DNA from: Manihot esculenta
Lineage: Eukaryota > Streptophyta > Magnoliopsida > Malpighiales > Euphorbiaceae
Direction: 5' to 3'
Length of the DNA stretch: 64,000 nt
Assembly (NCBI RefSeq): GCF_001659605.2
Contig: NC_035161.2
Location: 2,858,343 to 2,922,342 of the forward strand
Made by a program: the position numbers and the translations under genes. Positions 12,401-25,386 of this stretch are shown piece by piece. Under the pieces are notes generated by a model. That model saw nothing but the letters and a program-made list of their open reading frames with translations, was not told the origin of the DNA and searched no databases. How positions within the stretch are numbered: position 1 is the stretch's first letter; every line of letters starts with the position of its first letter.

Positions 12401-15400
12401 TGGTGATTTGTCTTTCTTGTTGCCATCATTCCCAGCCAATAAAAATTTGAAGCCATGCGACAATAAGTGCGGAAGGCTCCTAAGTGTCCGTCTTGAGGTG
12501 TGGCATGAAATTCAGCTATAAGTTTCGAAATTCAAACTGAACCAGCCGGCAAGACCAGCCTCCCCTTGTAGTATAACCTATCATGAACTATTGAATAATG
12601 CTTATGAGATGTGGTCCATTCTTTAACTTCCATAATTATTTTGCCGATTTATCATCTTATAGCACCTCCTGTGTTATCAACTACCAGTCAGCCCATTGAG
12701 CAATAGAGATTGCAAATACTTCAGCTTCCTCGACCCTTCTTGACAAGCCATAAGTTGCCCTATTTGTGCAACCAACTTTATATTCAATGAAAAAATTGTA
12801 TTCCATTAATTTAGAGAGCCAGTATTGTTGGGCGGGTGTGCTGGTCTGTTGTTGCAGGAGATGCCTTAGATTTCTATGGTTCGCACATACTGTGAATTTC
12901 CTTCCTATTAAATAGGGCCTCTAGTGTTGAATGGCAAGAACCAAAGCCATTTAACTCCATTTTATAGGTTGACCTAGCCATTGATTTATCCTAAATAGCT
13001 TTACTAAAATAAGCCACTAATCGCATAAGTACAGCCCTTACTCCACTTGTTGAAGCGTCACACTCAACCACAAAATGTAAATTGAAATCAAGCATTATTA
13101 GTACCGAAGATGAGATAATAGCCCGCTTGAGAGCTTCAAAGGATTGTTCTGCCTCAGTTGTCCACTAAAAATTTTTAATATTTCTTCTTTAATAATTTTG
13201 TTAAAAATTTCGCAAGCTGTCTGTATTGATTGATGAGTCTCCAATAATACCCTGTTATTCCTAGAGAAACTCTAACTGTCTTGATTGAAAATCTTCCATG
13301 GACCCGTTTCCACCTCTATGAGAGATGTGGATTTTCTTATTGAACACCTCTTTTGATCAACATGGAATTAATTTCTGCAAAGTAATTCAAACACAACCTA
13401 TAGATGCTTCAAGTGCTCTTCCCAATCCTTGTTGTAAACCAATAAATCATCAAAAAATACAAGAATGAATCTGCGTAGATGGGATGACATAAATTATTTA
13501 TCATTGCCTGCAAGGTTGCCGATGCATTCATTAACCCGAAAGGGATGACTATAAACTCATAATTGCCTGAATGTTGCGGCTACTCTAATACGGTGATAGC
13601 CCGATTCTATATCCAACTTCGAAAATAACAAGCTCTGCTCAATTCATCAAGAAGCTTTTGGATGACTGGAATAGGATTCTTATTTGAGATTGTGGCTCGA
13701 TTCAGTTGATGATAATTCATGCAGAACCTCCAGCTACCGTCCTATTTCTTGACTAAACAATAGATGCTTGGCCTGATCACACCCGTAGACTACATCTTCG
13801 ACACCAGTTTCTCGATCTTATCTTTCTGAATATGCTCGTATTTATAGAGGCGCACCGAAATTGGTCATGTCTCAGGTTGGAGGGTAATTTGGTGATCGTC
13901 TTTCTTATGGGGAGGTAGCCGCTTGATCTTATTAAATACATCGTTGCAGTGGTTCAAGAGTTGTGCTAGATTTTGTTGCTATTGGAATGTCAACTGCTCT
14001 TCCGCTCTTCCGTTGATCCAGCAGTTATCTTAATCTCCTTCGGCCACAAAACAACTAAGAATTTCATATCTTTAGTTTTGTGCAGAGTCCTTAAAGATAC
14101 AAATGCCCTGCTCAAGTATGAATCTCCCTCTGTTTGTCGTCCACTTGGAACCTTAGTGTCATCTTTTGCTAATTTGCTTGAATGTCCTCTAAGGTTTCTA
14201 ACTATGCAATTCCTAAAGGCAACACATAATAATCTGTCTCTATGTTGAAATCTTCCGCATCTAATTCCAACCCTTTGCAAATTCCTTCAAATGGAATCCA
14301 ACACCCATCTCCTAGTTTAACCTTGAATGAAGGTGTGGAGGTTGTCAGTAATTGCATTTGTTGGGTGCCGCTGTTCCATATAACCACGTCCTTTCCATGC
14401 ACACTACCACGGAATTTCATCATTTTGGGTTGATGAATTCCCCCCACAGAATAAAGTAGAAGCTTTAGCTGCGAGAAAGGGCTTCATCTTCACCTCCAAT
14501 TAGAGCCCTCAAGGATCAATTTGGACAATCATGCAAAGGGTAGTAAGGCTGTTTATATTTAAAGCATAAACTCGTCGCCCTAAGCTCTTGATACTCCTGG
14601 TGCGAATACTGTCTTAACCTCCTATGTCGATTCCGATGGTTTGATTCTTTGAAAGAAATAGGTGGTAAGGCTAGGGTTTTAGGGCTTAAATAGCCGTTCT
14701 CGCGAGGTTTTTGTGGTGGCCCATCTTTCTTTTGATAGGTTATAGCCAAAGTTACCAAGGCCTTTGTTCCAGCCTATGGGAGATTCTTTTCTCCTTTCTT
14801 CCTTCCATCATCCATGTCTTCTCTCTTCCCCTCAACGGATACATTCTCTGCCGTTCCATTTCCCTAGTTAGCTTCATAGTTTTGTACAGATCAGTCGTTT
14901 CATGCGATTGATGCCTTAGATGAAGGCCTTCTCTCAATCCATTCAGAAAGAACCCCAAACTTTGTCTATCTTAAACACTCGATACCAGTGATGCCCTTGC
15001 TACAAATTCATTAATGTATTATGCTATTGTGCCCATTTGTTTTAGAGCCACCAAATGCTCATAAGGATTTTCGGAAATATCATTGGTGTATCGCTACATC
15101 AATTATTCCTTCAAAAGAGTCCATGAGAGCTACGGGTTCCTCTGTCGCATCCATCTTAGCCAATGCAAAGGAGCTCCCTCCATACTTATGAGGGCCAGTG
15201 AGATTTTTAACTCTTCAGGAATATTTTGAATCTTGAAGGATTGCTCTGTTCTTGCTATCCACTCGATTGGATCAGTTCCATCGAAATTGGGCTTTTCAAC
15301 TTTTTTAGCAATGGAGGTAGATTCTTCAACAGTTTATTCTTTCCGCCACCCTCGTCATTGAAGTTTTTGAACCAGAATTTTGGATAGGGGTTTGAACTGA

Positions 15401-18103
15401 AGTGTTCCCTTCCTCGGTAATATTCTTTCCTGTTAGCATAGATGTGATCATGCTTTCCAAACACCTGAGGCGCTCCTCCTGCTCTGCTCACATCTGTTCT
15501 TGGCCTAGTTGTATTGCAATGACAGCCTCTCCAATCCAATAAGTCCCCTCTCTACCTGCTTTAGTCTTCCATCCATTCTTGTCTTGGTTGTGTGTGTTAG
15601 ATCTGGCAGGTTGGACCAATTTGATAGAGTAAGGGGAAAGAAGAAAAAAAGATTTTGTATTAAGATCAATACAAAGAAAGAGTAATAAAAGAATCAAGTT
15701 TTAATGAACACACTTTCATGTCATTCAATGTAAACATTGCCTGGTAATCAATAGATACTTAACACTCTGAAAGAAACACTGAAAAGATAAAGAGCAAGGA
15801 AGACAATAATGAAGAAAGAAAACCAGATTCAAGACCCCCTGATATTCTCCCAGCAGATAGCAATACTCTGCCTCTCAACTGTATGATAATTCTGCATGCC
15901 CATGTTACCTCCTTTCCTCTCCTTAAATGCTGGAAAAGGAATATTTCTTATTAGCCCTTGTGTGCCAAGTGTCCTTTTTCGTTTTTTCTTTCCGTACTAG
16001 CCAGCTATCTAAGAGATTCCCAAATTCCCTTCCCCTTCTTCCCTTTTAGCCTTTAGAATAAACCTTAAAAGGCTTCGTAGTGTTTCCAGCTTCATTATGG
16101 GCCCCCTTATCAAAAATACATTTTTTTTTAATTTCAATTGATACTAAAATATTATTTCATTTATGTCAAATTTGACTAGTCGGACACTTGCAAATTTGCA
16201 ATGAAATCGAGCCGGTCTAATATTTGTGAAATTATAAGGTTTGGTCAAAATTGAGAAATATAGATAAAGGTTCGGTTATAGTGGTGATTAGACCTACAGT
16301 ATGTAAATGCAGTGTATAGTTATAGTATATGATATTTTATTCCCATTTCAATGGGGCTGGAGGTCATTAATCATAATGTATTATGGGAAGCTTTATTATT
16401 TATTAGTAGATCCTTTATTCCATTGTTAGTTATTATGGTCTTTTTACCTCTGGATTCTATTTTGGTTATAACATTTTTACAATTTTGGTTTTTGATTGTT
16501 GCAACTTACAGAGCTGCACGTCATAGATGGCATTCCACAGCTTATCTTTGTTCATTCGAGTTACACGATTGAGGTTAGTCATCTTCATTCTTTTTTACCC
16601 TGTTATACTTTATGTTACCAACTAGATTTTTTTTATTTTTTTTACTTTTTTATTTTGGGATTTAAAGACAGTGGAAGCTGAAAGAATATCAGTTGATCAT
16701 GTGGCACATCTGAAGCCATCTGATGGAGGCTCTGCGGCAACTCAATGCAAGTCCCTCTCTCATCTTCATCTTTATCTACCCATCTAGGCATCTATCCATT
16801 ATTAGTAAATCCACAGACCTTAAACTAGTCAGGCTTTGTAATCTGATTGGATAAGTGATCCGGTGTGAATAGCTTGAAATGGCCAGTTGGATCTGTGAAC
16901 TTGTGATCCATTTGACCCGATCAGTTTGATCATCAATAAGAGCAAAAAAATTTTCTCGACTTGGCAAGAGCAATTGAATCCAAGACCTCATGAGATATCT
17001 TTAAAGTCAAAACTAATTGAGCTAAATTAGTAATTGTGTATTTCTTTTGTCTCATAAATGTCTTATTCCGTAATAATTATTTATTACATAATTCACATAT
17101 TAAATTATTTTACATCAATTAAACTATCATATTAACATATGTTAGAATTCTTCTGAAAAAATATTTTTGTTTTACTTGAAATAAATAAAGCTAGCTAACT
17201 ATTTCTTATATTATACAACATCAGTAATTTCATAAGTATAGTTCACATATAGAATTCTTTTCTATGGATTACTCATTAGTGTTACAAAAAATTTAATAGT
17301 AATATTTAAAAAATAATACTTTTGTATGACCTTCAAGAACCCCATTAAAATATATTTGAATATTACCTAATAATTATTGATAATTAAAATTATCGAATTT
17401 TATCTTTTTATATTAATTGGTGTTGTGTGTAATTAACTTTTTGATAACCCACTGATCAAGTCTGTGACTGATGGTCCTGGACCTCCTGGTCCCTCCAATG
17501 GGTCAAACCCTGTGCAGGGTTCAATAGCACCTATCTATTTGTTTGTTCTATAAACATCATTATACTTGCTTTTTCTTTACTTGAAAGGAAGAAAGTACGA
17601 ATTAGTACAGCTGAAATAGTATGCATCTATAATACATACTAATGTAGGTTAGTTTCATTTATCTGCAGTGGCTGCTCATCTTACTGGTTTGCATAGTGCC
17701 ATCAAGATGCTGAATAGCAGAATCAGGGTGCTTCATCACTATCTTGTTGCAATGCAGAAAGGTATATGCATTTCTTTTTGATGGAAAGTGCCATTGATTC
17801 AATAATTTACAGCTCTTGTCACTAAAGGGTGCATGGATATTTTCTTGATAGGAGTCTGAAACTCAAAAAAGAAGAGTTTAGCAATCTGGAGTTGTCCCCT
17901 TTAAATATTTTATATCCTTAGATTATTAGTCCGCTACTTCTCATCTTTGATGGAACTAGATCTGTCATTTGCTCCAATCCAACAGTAATGGACTCTCAGC
18001 TGCCATTGGCCAAATCACAAATGAACCCTGTTGAAGGATCATCCCAGCACTGGTTGGAGGGGTTGAATGAAGGGCCATTATAATTAAAAGAAAAGGGGAA
18101 AAG

Positions 18104-18141
<38 letters not shown>

Positions 18142-18617
18142 GGATTATTTTGGAGGCAGATGCATTTGCTGTTGAAAAGTTGATGGCAATATGTATAGCA
18201 TTGATAGTAGTTGTGTTTGTGTTATTCAGGTGAAATTCCTTGTGAGAACTCATTATTAAGACAAGTATCAAGCCTTTTGAGAAGATTGCCAGCCATTGAA
18301 TCAGAAAAATTTCAAGATGATTTCTTGATGGTGAGTAGTGCTATTTGTTGCTTGTTTGGGAGATATGTTAAAAATTTTAATCATATCGATGAATTATCTG
18401 CATAAATTACTTTCCATAATTTAACTTCCTATCTGCTGCCTGAACCACTTTCTTAAAGAATGTTCTATGCCACTTGAAAATTTTGTATCTTGTTGTGAGC
18501 TGGACTATTTTGCTCGAGAGACTGATTTTGAAAGTGTTGTCAGTCAAAGTGAATGAAGTGAGAATTTTGCCTGCGTAGAAGGAATTAGTTTGTTGATTAC
18601 AGGAAGGGGGAGGGGGG

Positions 18618-18648
<31 letters not shown>

Positions 18649-19789
18649 GCTGACTGCCAAGCCAATTCCTATTTAAATTCTCTCTGTTGCTCCCTCAATG
18701 GATTTATTGTAATCCAACCTTGTACTAGTAACTCCATGCCCAAACCCAGCTACAACTCTTTTGGTCTTTCCACTACATGTCTACAGTTAAACCAGGAGGA
18801 ATTGACAACCATTTCAGGCTTTCAACAGTACGTATGCATGATGATGAGAAATAATAGGAATCTATTGTAGTGTTGAAGCTTGATGATTAAAAGATGGATA
18901 ATGAACTAATGATGTCACTTTGCAGTTTCTGAGTGTAATGCTTTTGTTGATAATTTGTTTTTTGTTCACAGGATGATGATTGTATTTGGATTTCTGCTTT
19001 TGAGATACATGTTGCTGTATTTAATTTGGAGATGCTGTGATATAAAAATGTTGTCTTTGTATTATTGTTCTATACAATAATTGCATTGTCCACTTCTGTG
19101 CAGGAATACAATGATACGTTATTGATCACTTACCTGGCCATGTTTACCAACTGCTCAAGGTATCATACATGCTCCTTTTGTGGAATTTCTCTATCTTTCA
19201 TGTGTTCTTTATACTTTCTTTTGGGGTAAACCAATTTGTGTGATTAATGAAAAATATAGCTCAAGGAAGTGACAAGAAGTTGATTAATTGCCGTACACCA
19301 TATAGTGAAGCACTTGAGACCTTATCTAATTGTATGGTACACGTTTAACTTTATAATTTTGCTGAACAAAGGAATCACAAGTACCGTATTTCTATTTTGA
19401 TGAAAATATTACAATATTATTGTCCTCCAGTAAGATGTGACATCTACTTGATCATTGGCATAATAAATTTTTTTATGCTTATAGTAGGAAAGTGTAAAGG
19501 GGTACTTGGGGCTACATTTGCATTCATACGGGTGCATGTCTCTGGGTTAAAGATATAGATACAGATGCATCCCGGCACATCTGATTACAGATGTGAGAAA
19601 TTGCAATTTCATGAACGTAACCAAAATTATAAAATTCTATCACTTGATGTCTTCTTCATCTTTTATCTATGACAAAGCTAACTGTGGTTCCGTTTCCTTG
19701 GATCCAGCACAATGAATGAGGTAGTCGACAAATTCAACACTGCCTACGACAGGCATAGTCGAAGGGGTGGACGAACTGCTTTCATCTGA
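6500..19789 (+). CDS. CSN6: COP9 signalosome subunit 6 (MPN-domain protein), 9 coding exons
   Basis: CSN6 is the non-catalytic MPN subunit of the COP9 signalosome. This nuclear complex removes NEDD8/RUB1 from cullin-RING ligases and is needed for photomorphogenesis. Exons: 6500-6824, 6937-7025, 8202-8295, 16512-16573, 16668-16746, 17669-17761, 18230-18330, 19104-19159, 19708-19789. They join in frame to 326 residues, against about 317 in Arabidopsis. The start [19 protein letters not shown] matches the family N-terminus; the MPN domain covers roughly residues 10-150. The JAMM metalloprotease HxH motif is absent ([12 protein letters not shown] at that place), as expected for CSN6. The C-terminus ([18 protein letters not shown]) is the family ending. 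Intron 5 uses a GC donor (16747). Intron 3 is 8.2 kb and holds a retrotransposon. No disabling change was seen. Confidence 0.96.
10845..11335 (-). repeat. 3' LTR of element I
   Basis: A 491-bp repeat, TGATAGAG...TTGTCA on the plus strand, aligned end to end with 15622-16112. Preceded by target-site copy AAAAT. Confidence 0.92.
11392..14447 (-). pseudogene. Decayed pol of element I (protease, RT, RNase H, integrase, chromodomain-like tail)
   Basis: Read from right to left on the minus strand, 14447-14202 resembles a protease region. Around 13820-13430 are RT blocks, including [12 protein letters not shown] and an FFDDLLVYN active-site motif. At 12463-12044 integrase core sequence is visible ([11 protein letters not shown], then [13 protein letters not shown]). 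At 11661-11392 a tail ending [20 protein letters not shown] resembles the chromodomain-like C-terminus of plant chromoviruses. Stops and frame changes occur throughout, so no functional polyprotein is possible. Confidence 0.85.
14516..15540 (-). pseudogene. Decayed gag of element I
   Basis: Minus-strand pieces of gag are spread over several frames. The piece 14758-14516 ends in a zinc-knuckle relic ([15 protein letters not shown]), where the second cysteine of the C-x2-C-x4-H-x4-C pattern is replaced by tyrosine. The upstream pieces at 14958-14752 and 15539-15255 hold charged gag-like sequence. It lies between the primer-binding site and the protease region, as expected. Confidence 0.6.
15601..15618 (-). 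other. Primer-binding site of element I
   Basis: The minus strand reads TGGTCCAACCTGCCAGAT three bases inside the 5' LTR. It starts with TGG, the complement of the tRNA CCA end. The priming tRNA was not identified; it is not the initiator-Met type used by elements A and F. Confidence 0.6.
15622..16112 (-). repeat. 5' LTR of element I
   Basis: A 491-bp repeat paired with 10845-11335, ending in CA and followed by target-site copy AAAAT at 16113-16117. Confidence 0.92.
18103..18141. repeat. (AAT)n microsatellite in CSN6 intron 6
   Basis: An uninterrupted run of about 13 AAT units upstream of exon 7. Likely polymorphic. Confidence 0.95.
18621..18648. repeat. (AG)n microsatellite in CSN6 intron 7
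   Basis: About 14 AG units following a G-rich run. Confidence 0.95.
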
Positions 19790-22215
19790 AAGTTCCTATA
19801 GTTCCCCTCCCTTTCTCCCTCTGAAACTGAATAATTCAAAAAGAAATAACAGGTTTTTTTTGCTCTTTCCTTGCACATTGTGCTGTTAGATTGTAATTGA
19901 ATTCTTAGAGATGCAGATAAAAATGGCCTTACTGGTAGATTCTGGTGTTTGTTTCCTGTTTGGTCTCTCTCTTTTATTTTTTTATTTTTTTATTTTAAAT
20001 ATAAATATTGTATGCTATGGGTTGCTCCGTATCAGAAAAAAGAGCGGAAAAATGTGTTGGGCATTCACGGATAACCTCACCATGTCTTTGATGTAATTAA
20101 GGTTACAATATAGCCAAGAAAATCGAAGGAGCTTCAAGGGATTAAGTGTTAGAACAGTGGGACTTTGGTTTGAAGCGCGAAAAAAAAAAAAATTCAGAAG
20201 TTATTATGAGTCGTAGCAATACTCTTTCATTTGAAAGTTTCAGGTTGTCGTAAGGTTGCAGCAAACCTTACTTTTTTATGATGCTCTTTGTAATTGATTA
20301 ATTCGGTTTAAATCATTGTAAATAATTTTTTGAGTTATTTCTATTTAATTCAAAATGATTAATTTAAGTTAATTATTTGATAGTTTTGTAAGTTAAGATT
20401 TATAAAGTCTATCAATTGGGTTGCTAATCCTTAATAATCAAAAAGCTAGGTCCACATAAGTACTAACAGTTTACACTCCTATAACGGTTCACCATTATTA
20501 AAGCACCTAATAGGTCTGAATGGGGTCAAACTTTTTAGGATTATATGAACTAACTGTTAAGAACTTTAGGTATTATTATTTGGATTTATTATTAATAAGC
20601 ATTTAGGTATTTTAAGATGATTGTAATATGTAATATATTATTTCTATTGATTAGATATAGAGTTGGGAAAGAATGATTATTATATTAATTATAATTTTTT
20701 TAAGAAAATCACTTGATGCTAGTGTTACAATAATATTTCTTTATTGAAATATATTTCTTTTATTTCATTATAAAATAAATGAAAATTGATGATTTTGAGT
20801 ATATTATTATTTTAATAGGTTTGATCATATATTATTATTTAATTTTTTTTAGATTTGTTTTACAAAATATTATTCATAAAATAAGGGCAAATTGATATGT
20901 TCACCTATTTTCTTTCTATTCATTCTTTTCCTAAATAAAATAAAATTAAAAAAGTCTATTTTCTTTCTCATCCTTTTCTATTCATCCAAACATATCTTTA
21001 TTTTCTTCCTTGGCATTTTATCCAAACAAAACACAACTCCACCTTTCTTGAGCATAGCAACTTTTTCACAGTTTCGGTCAGTTGGGATCGAAAAATTGAA
21101 TCGATAAAAGTTTAGAACTAAACTAAAATTAAAGATATTTGAATCTATCGATTTGATTCGGTTCAAAAATAAATTTTCATTCCAATCTCAAGCGGTGACG
21201 ATGATGAGGTAATGGAAACAAAGGGTGGGATAGCAGCAATGACGAGTAGAAAATAAAGGAGAAAGAGTGTACGGAGTGTACGGAGAAGAGAGAACATGTA
21301 AGAGTGTAAATGAATTAAACCGTTTGTGAGTTACTTAAAATTCAGTTTCATAAATGATCAATCAAATTTAACTCAATTTCTAAACGAGTTAAGTTCGATC
21401 TTAATTTTTAAACTCGTTTCGTAAACGAGCCAAATTTGATCTTCATAATATTCGACTTATTAAGATTTGTGAGTTCGGTTTGTGAATAATTTCGTTACAT
21501 ATATTTTCATGAGCTAAATTTAAATTTTTTAAAATTCTATATAGTTAGTTACACTTTTAACTTTATATATATTTAAATCGTTAAAATTTAAAAATTTATT
21601 TTTATAAGTATACCAGTTAATTTATAAATATATTTATTTAATTAAAATTATTTTAATTTTAAATTTATTAATTTTAAATTAAAATTTATTATATATATAA
21701 ATAAATTAAATTATTTGTTGACTATTCGAAACTAAATTCGATAAAAATTTTAAACATTTTAATACTTTATTCGAATCAATAAAATGAATAAAACTCAAAT
21801 TAAAAAGATCACATAATTAATTAATCAAATTAAATCAACTCAAAATAATAAGAAATCAGTAATCAATCAAATTAAAAAATCAAATAATTGAATTGATCGA
21901 TTCAATTTAATTAAATTTAATTTAATTTTTAATTAAAAATAAAAACGGCACTGCTCGACATAAAAATATTCTATTAATTAAGGTAATTTTATCATTGTTA
22001 CATTTATAAATTTTTCATATTTTGTAATCTAAGTAAATAAAAATTATAAAATTTTATAATTTTCCCATTAAATAAGACATTAAAATTCTTTAAAAACAGC
22101 TCCTAACTTGATGAGCGCAGCTTATCTACAGCACAAAAGTCTGAAGCGTAAGCTCATATTTTCTATTCCTTATTCGCTTGCAGATTGAGCAAAAGTTTGT
22201 CGGAACTATTGTTTT
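19790..22215. other. CSN6 3' region and AT-rich intergenic DNA
   Basis: The first few hundred bases are presumably CSN6 3' UTR. From about 20280 the sequence is AT-rich with stops in all frames. A GGTTCGATT-type block lies near 21060-21180, and AATTTAATTT-rich DNA follows up to about 21930. No gene was seen. Confidence 0.6.
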
Positions 22216-24883
22216 ATGGCGACGGCGACAGCAACAGCGACTGTATCAGTGGCCGCCGCAGCTGCTTCTAGGATTATAAGAGGTCGCGGATTGAGTCTGG
22301 GCGTCTGCAGTCGCCTGGGAATCAATATGGTTCGCAATCGTTCATTTATTATCAAGACCGCGACGCCCTTTTCACCAAGGCACCATCGCTTCTCCTGTTT
22401 TTGCACCATTGCTAATGTTAATGTGAATGCGGAAGAGCCCACATCAGTTTCCGCCGGCACTACCACCACGAGCACCGTGTCTGAATCGGAATCGAATAAG
22501 GATGGTGGTAGTATAAGAGATGCAGCCAACATGCTCGACGTAAGGGTTGGCCGAATCATCAAAGCTTGGAGGCATGAGGAGGCAGATACCCTTTACGTGG
22601 AGGAGGTAGATGTGGGCGAGGCTGAACCACGTATCATCTGTAGTGGGCTTGTGAAGTACATCCCTCTCGACCATCTCCAGGTCTGTATAGTTTCAAGCAA
22701 AGCCTTTTCTCAAGTGCCAAAAAAATCCAGAAATCTTTTGATTTATATTCCAAGGATTTTTGTAGGATAGGAAAGTGGTGGTGCTTGCTAACCTTAAGCC
22801 CAGGAATATGCGTGGGGTGAAGTCAAGTGGAATGCTCATGGCTGCTTCTGATGCTTCTCATGAGAATGTTGAGCTCCTTGAGCCTCCTGAAGGTTCAATT
22901 CCAGGGGAAAGGATTTGGTTTGGCGCTGAAGACGACCAACAAAATCAACCTGATCCTGCCACTCCTAACCAGGTTTGATTTTACCTCTTTCGCATATACG
23001 ACATTGTTGTCTCGGACCCTTAAAACTTTCTGATAGGATTTTTTTTTCCCTCTTCATCATCACCACCCTTTCTGATGTGGTTTGAAAAGATTGGATTGAC
23101 TATTCTGTGCATGTTGTTCTGTATTTACATGTTTAGCTTGAAATAGAACCTCTATATTCTGGCTAAAAATGTAATTAGTTCACCATAGGATCTATATTGA
23201 GTTAATGATAAAAGATAGAAATACAAAAGAGTGCCATTATCTGAATGTCAATCTTCCCAATTGGTATAAGATCCCCAAAATCCAAAATTTTAATGGGAAG
23301 GGAGACTCAGCATCTCTTGAGGCTCTTCGTCAATGATACTTGCTCAAATTGCAACATTTAACAAATTGAATCTAGATGAAATTATCTCACTTCAAATGTA
23401 TACATCCAATAAGCTATCTCACTATCTGTGTTTGTGTGTGTGCGCCTGTGGATTTAGCAAATGTTAAAGCCTTGTTTCTATGAACCTATCTTGCTGATGC
23501 ATATCATGCTTTCTTTGGGTACGACCTAAGAGGCATAGGAAAAGTGAAAAGATGGCAAATGAACCAAGTTTCCGTTCATGAGATTGATGTTGTTCAAAAT
23601 TTAAGAAAAATCCATAGGTTAGATGAGACAAATAGATAAAGCAAAGTGAAAGAACACATTCAGTATTTTATCATTATAATCCTATATGATAGAATGCTAG
23701 TGTTATGATTTCATGATAAACAAATTTCAATATATAAAATTCTGCACCATATATACAAGAATGATTGTTGTTCTTTTTTACTTCTTTTTTCTGTAACTTC
23801 GAAGAAAACATATGGACTGTGGTGAAAAGTACATTTTCTTCTGTCCATTTTCCAATTGATTTAATTTAAGATCTAATTCTTCCTTCCTGAAGTTTCTGGG
23901 TTTCAGACCTTTGTTATTGGAATGTGTATACAACTAGGAAGCTGGTTCTATGCTGAAGTTATTTAAAAGAACATTATTATTGACAAAATAAAAAATTAGA
24001 AATTAGAAATAAATTTTTCATATAAACAGAACCTTCCACAGTTCCATATCAAGCAAAGCACCATGAATCTCTTCTTCTGTAATTAGCCTATTCACAACCT
24101 GATCATTAATAAGTAAACAGACATGAATGGGATATGCTGGGATACCATCAATATCCACTGAATATGATTCTTTAGAAATTGAGAGCCTTCTTTTGCAAAA
24201 CTTCCTGATCAGTAATTCCATAACAAAATTTTTTGACATCTTTCCATAATGAGAGCAGTGCTGCTGACTTCCTTACCAAAACTACCTGTTATATATCTAT
24301 CCTTCTCTAACTAATCAGTTTTAAGCTCACTGTTTTGGCATCACACAAGGAGTAAAGAATGACCTGCTTCAAACTGAACTTGAAGCAAATTTTCTACAAT
24401 CAACTATTGCTATATACTTATTGTATGAAAAGGAGAAGACTCTAATTGGTTTTGTATTCTGTAAAGTTTCATGAGTTAAGACTACTACATTGAAAACATC
24501 TCGAGCTCTTCCATGGGAATGCCAAACCTGGTTTGCCTGATAAGGTTTATAAGAGAAATTCATTCCCAAACCTCTCTTTGCTACACTTCCAAAGCAAAAA
24601 ATATCACACTCTGACCTTGGTTATGCTGAAGGAAAGTACATTGTTGTCCTGTTAGGAAATCAAACATCACCTCAGTCAACGTGTTGTTTTTGTACTATAG
24701 TTAAATTTGTTCTCTTAGTCTCCTACTTATTACCTGCAGGTTCAAAAGAAAAAGATTTGGGAATCAGTGCAGCCTCATCTCAAGACAGATGATTCTTGCG
24801 TGGCTATGCTTGGGGAGCATTTGATGCGGACTTCTGCAGGTGTGGTGGGTTGCAGATCTCTGAAGAATGCAAATATCTCTTGA
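22216..24883 (+). CDS. tRNA-binding (EMAPII/Arc1p-like) domain protein, probably organelle-targeted, 3 exons
   Basis: Exons 22216-22680, 22766-22972 and 24740-24883 join in frame with GT-AG introns to 271 residues. Residues 1 to about 75 are rich in Ala, Thr, Arg and Ser and poor in acidic residues ([20 protein letters not shown]), like a chloroplast or mitochondrial transit peptide. From about residue 103 the OB-fold tRNA-binding domain is clear: [63 protein letters not shown]. This matches the C-terminal domain of plant Met-tRNA synthetase and AIMP1/Arc1p-type proteins. The protein is free-standing, so it probably binds tRNA as an accessory factor; the exact role is inferred. The C-terminus ([14 protein letters not shown]) is the usual family end. 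No disabling change was seen. Confidence 0.93.
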
Positions 24884-25386
24884 CTGAGCTTGAATTCACT
24901 CCACTTAGTGTTTCACTACTTCGTGGTACAAATTTTTTCATGGCTTCCTTTTCTTCTTCCTTGTCTTGCTCGGCAAAGTTAATGTTGATATTAGCGTGCG
25001 TTTGCTGCAAATTCCTGATGCTCATGGGTTTATCAACTGTGTTTTGTCCTTATGGTGACATATCTTTGAATTATTTACGAGTTAGTTCAGACAGACTTCT
25101 TATGTCAGGTTGTCAATAGAAAATGGAATTAACCTTCTTAAGAAAATCCTGTTATTATAGTAATTCAATAATTTATTTATAATTTTTAAATAATTATGTT
25201 ATAAATAAGCTTACCCCAGATTCTAGTACGTGTCAGAAATGAAGTTTGAACTCTCCCTCTTGGACAAGGAAATCAAATCCCACAAAGAATAGGAAATCAA
25301 CCTCTTATATATACAGCACAATACCTGAAAATCTACATCTATTCTCATAAGCCAACAGATTGAAAGAAGAAATAAAGAAAGAAACA

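Larger units (their letters stand above)
10845..16112 (-). mobile_element. Old full-length Ty3/gypsy element (I) inside CSN6 intron 3
   Basis: Two direct repeats of 491 bp, both starting TG and ending CA, flank a 4.3-kb interior with gag and pol remnants on the minus strand. The 5-bp target-site duplication AAAAT is present at 10840-10844 and 16113-16117. The LTRs have many substitutions and several small indels between them, so the insertion is old. The interior is full of stops. The element is antisense to CSN6 and accounts for most of the unusual length of intron 3. Confidence 0.93.

Noticed and set aside
16747..16760. Alternative GT donor at 16752 for CSN6 intron 5
   Set aside because: It would place exon 6 in the wrong frame and lose the conserved LAAHLTG sequence. 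The GC donor at 16747 gives the correct protein.
24018..24239. Minus-strand 73-residue frame in intron 2 of the tRNA-binding protein gene, with a LINE-like string [17 protein letters not shown]
   Set aside because: Faintly like the start of a non-LTR reverse transcriptase, but too short, with no adjoining RT motifs. Not supportable as an element.
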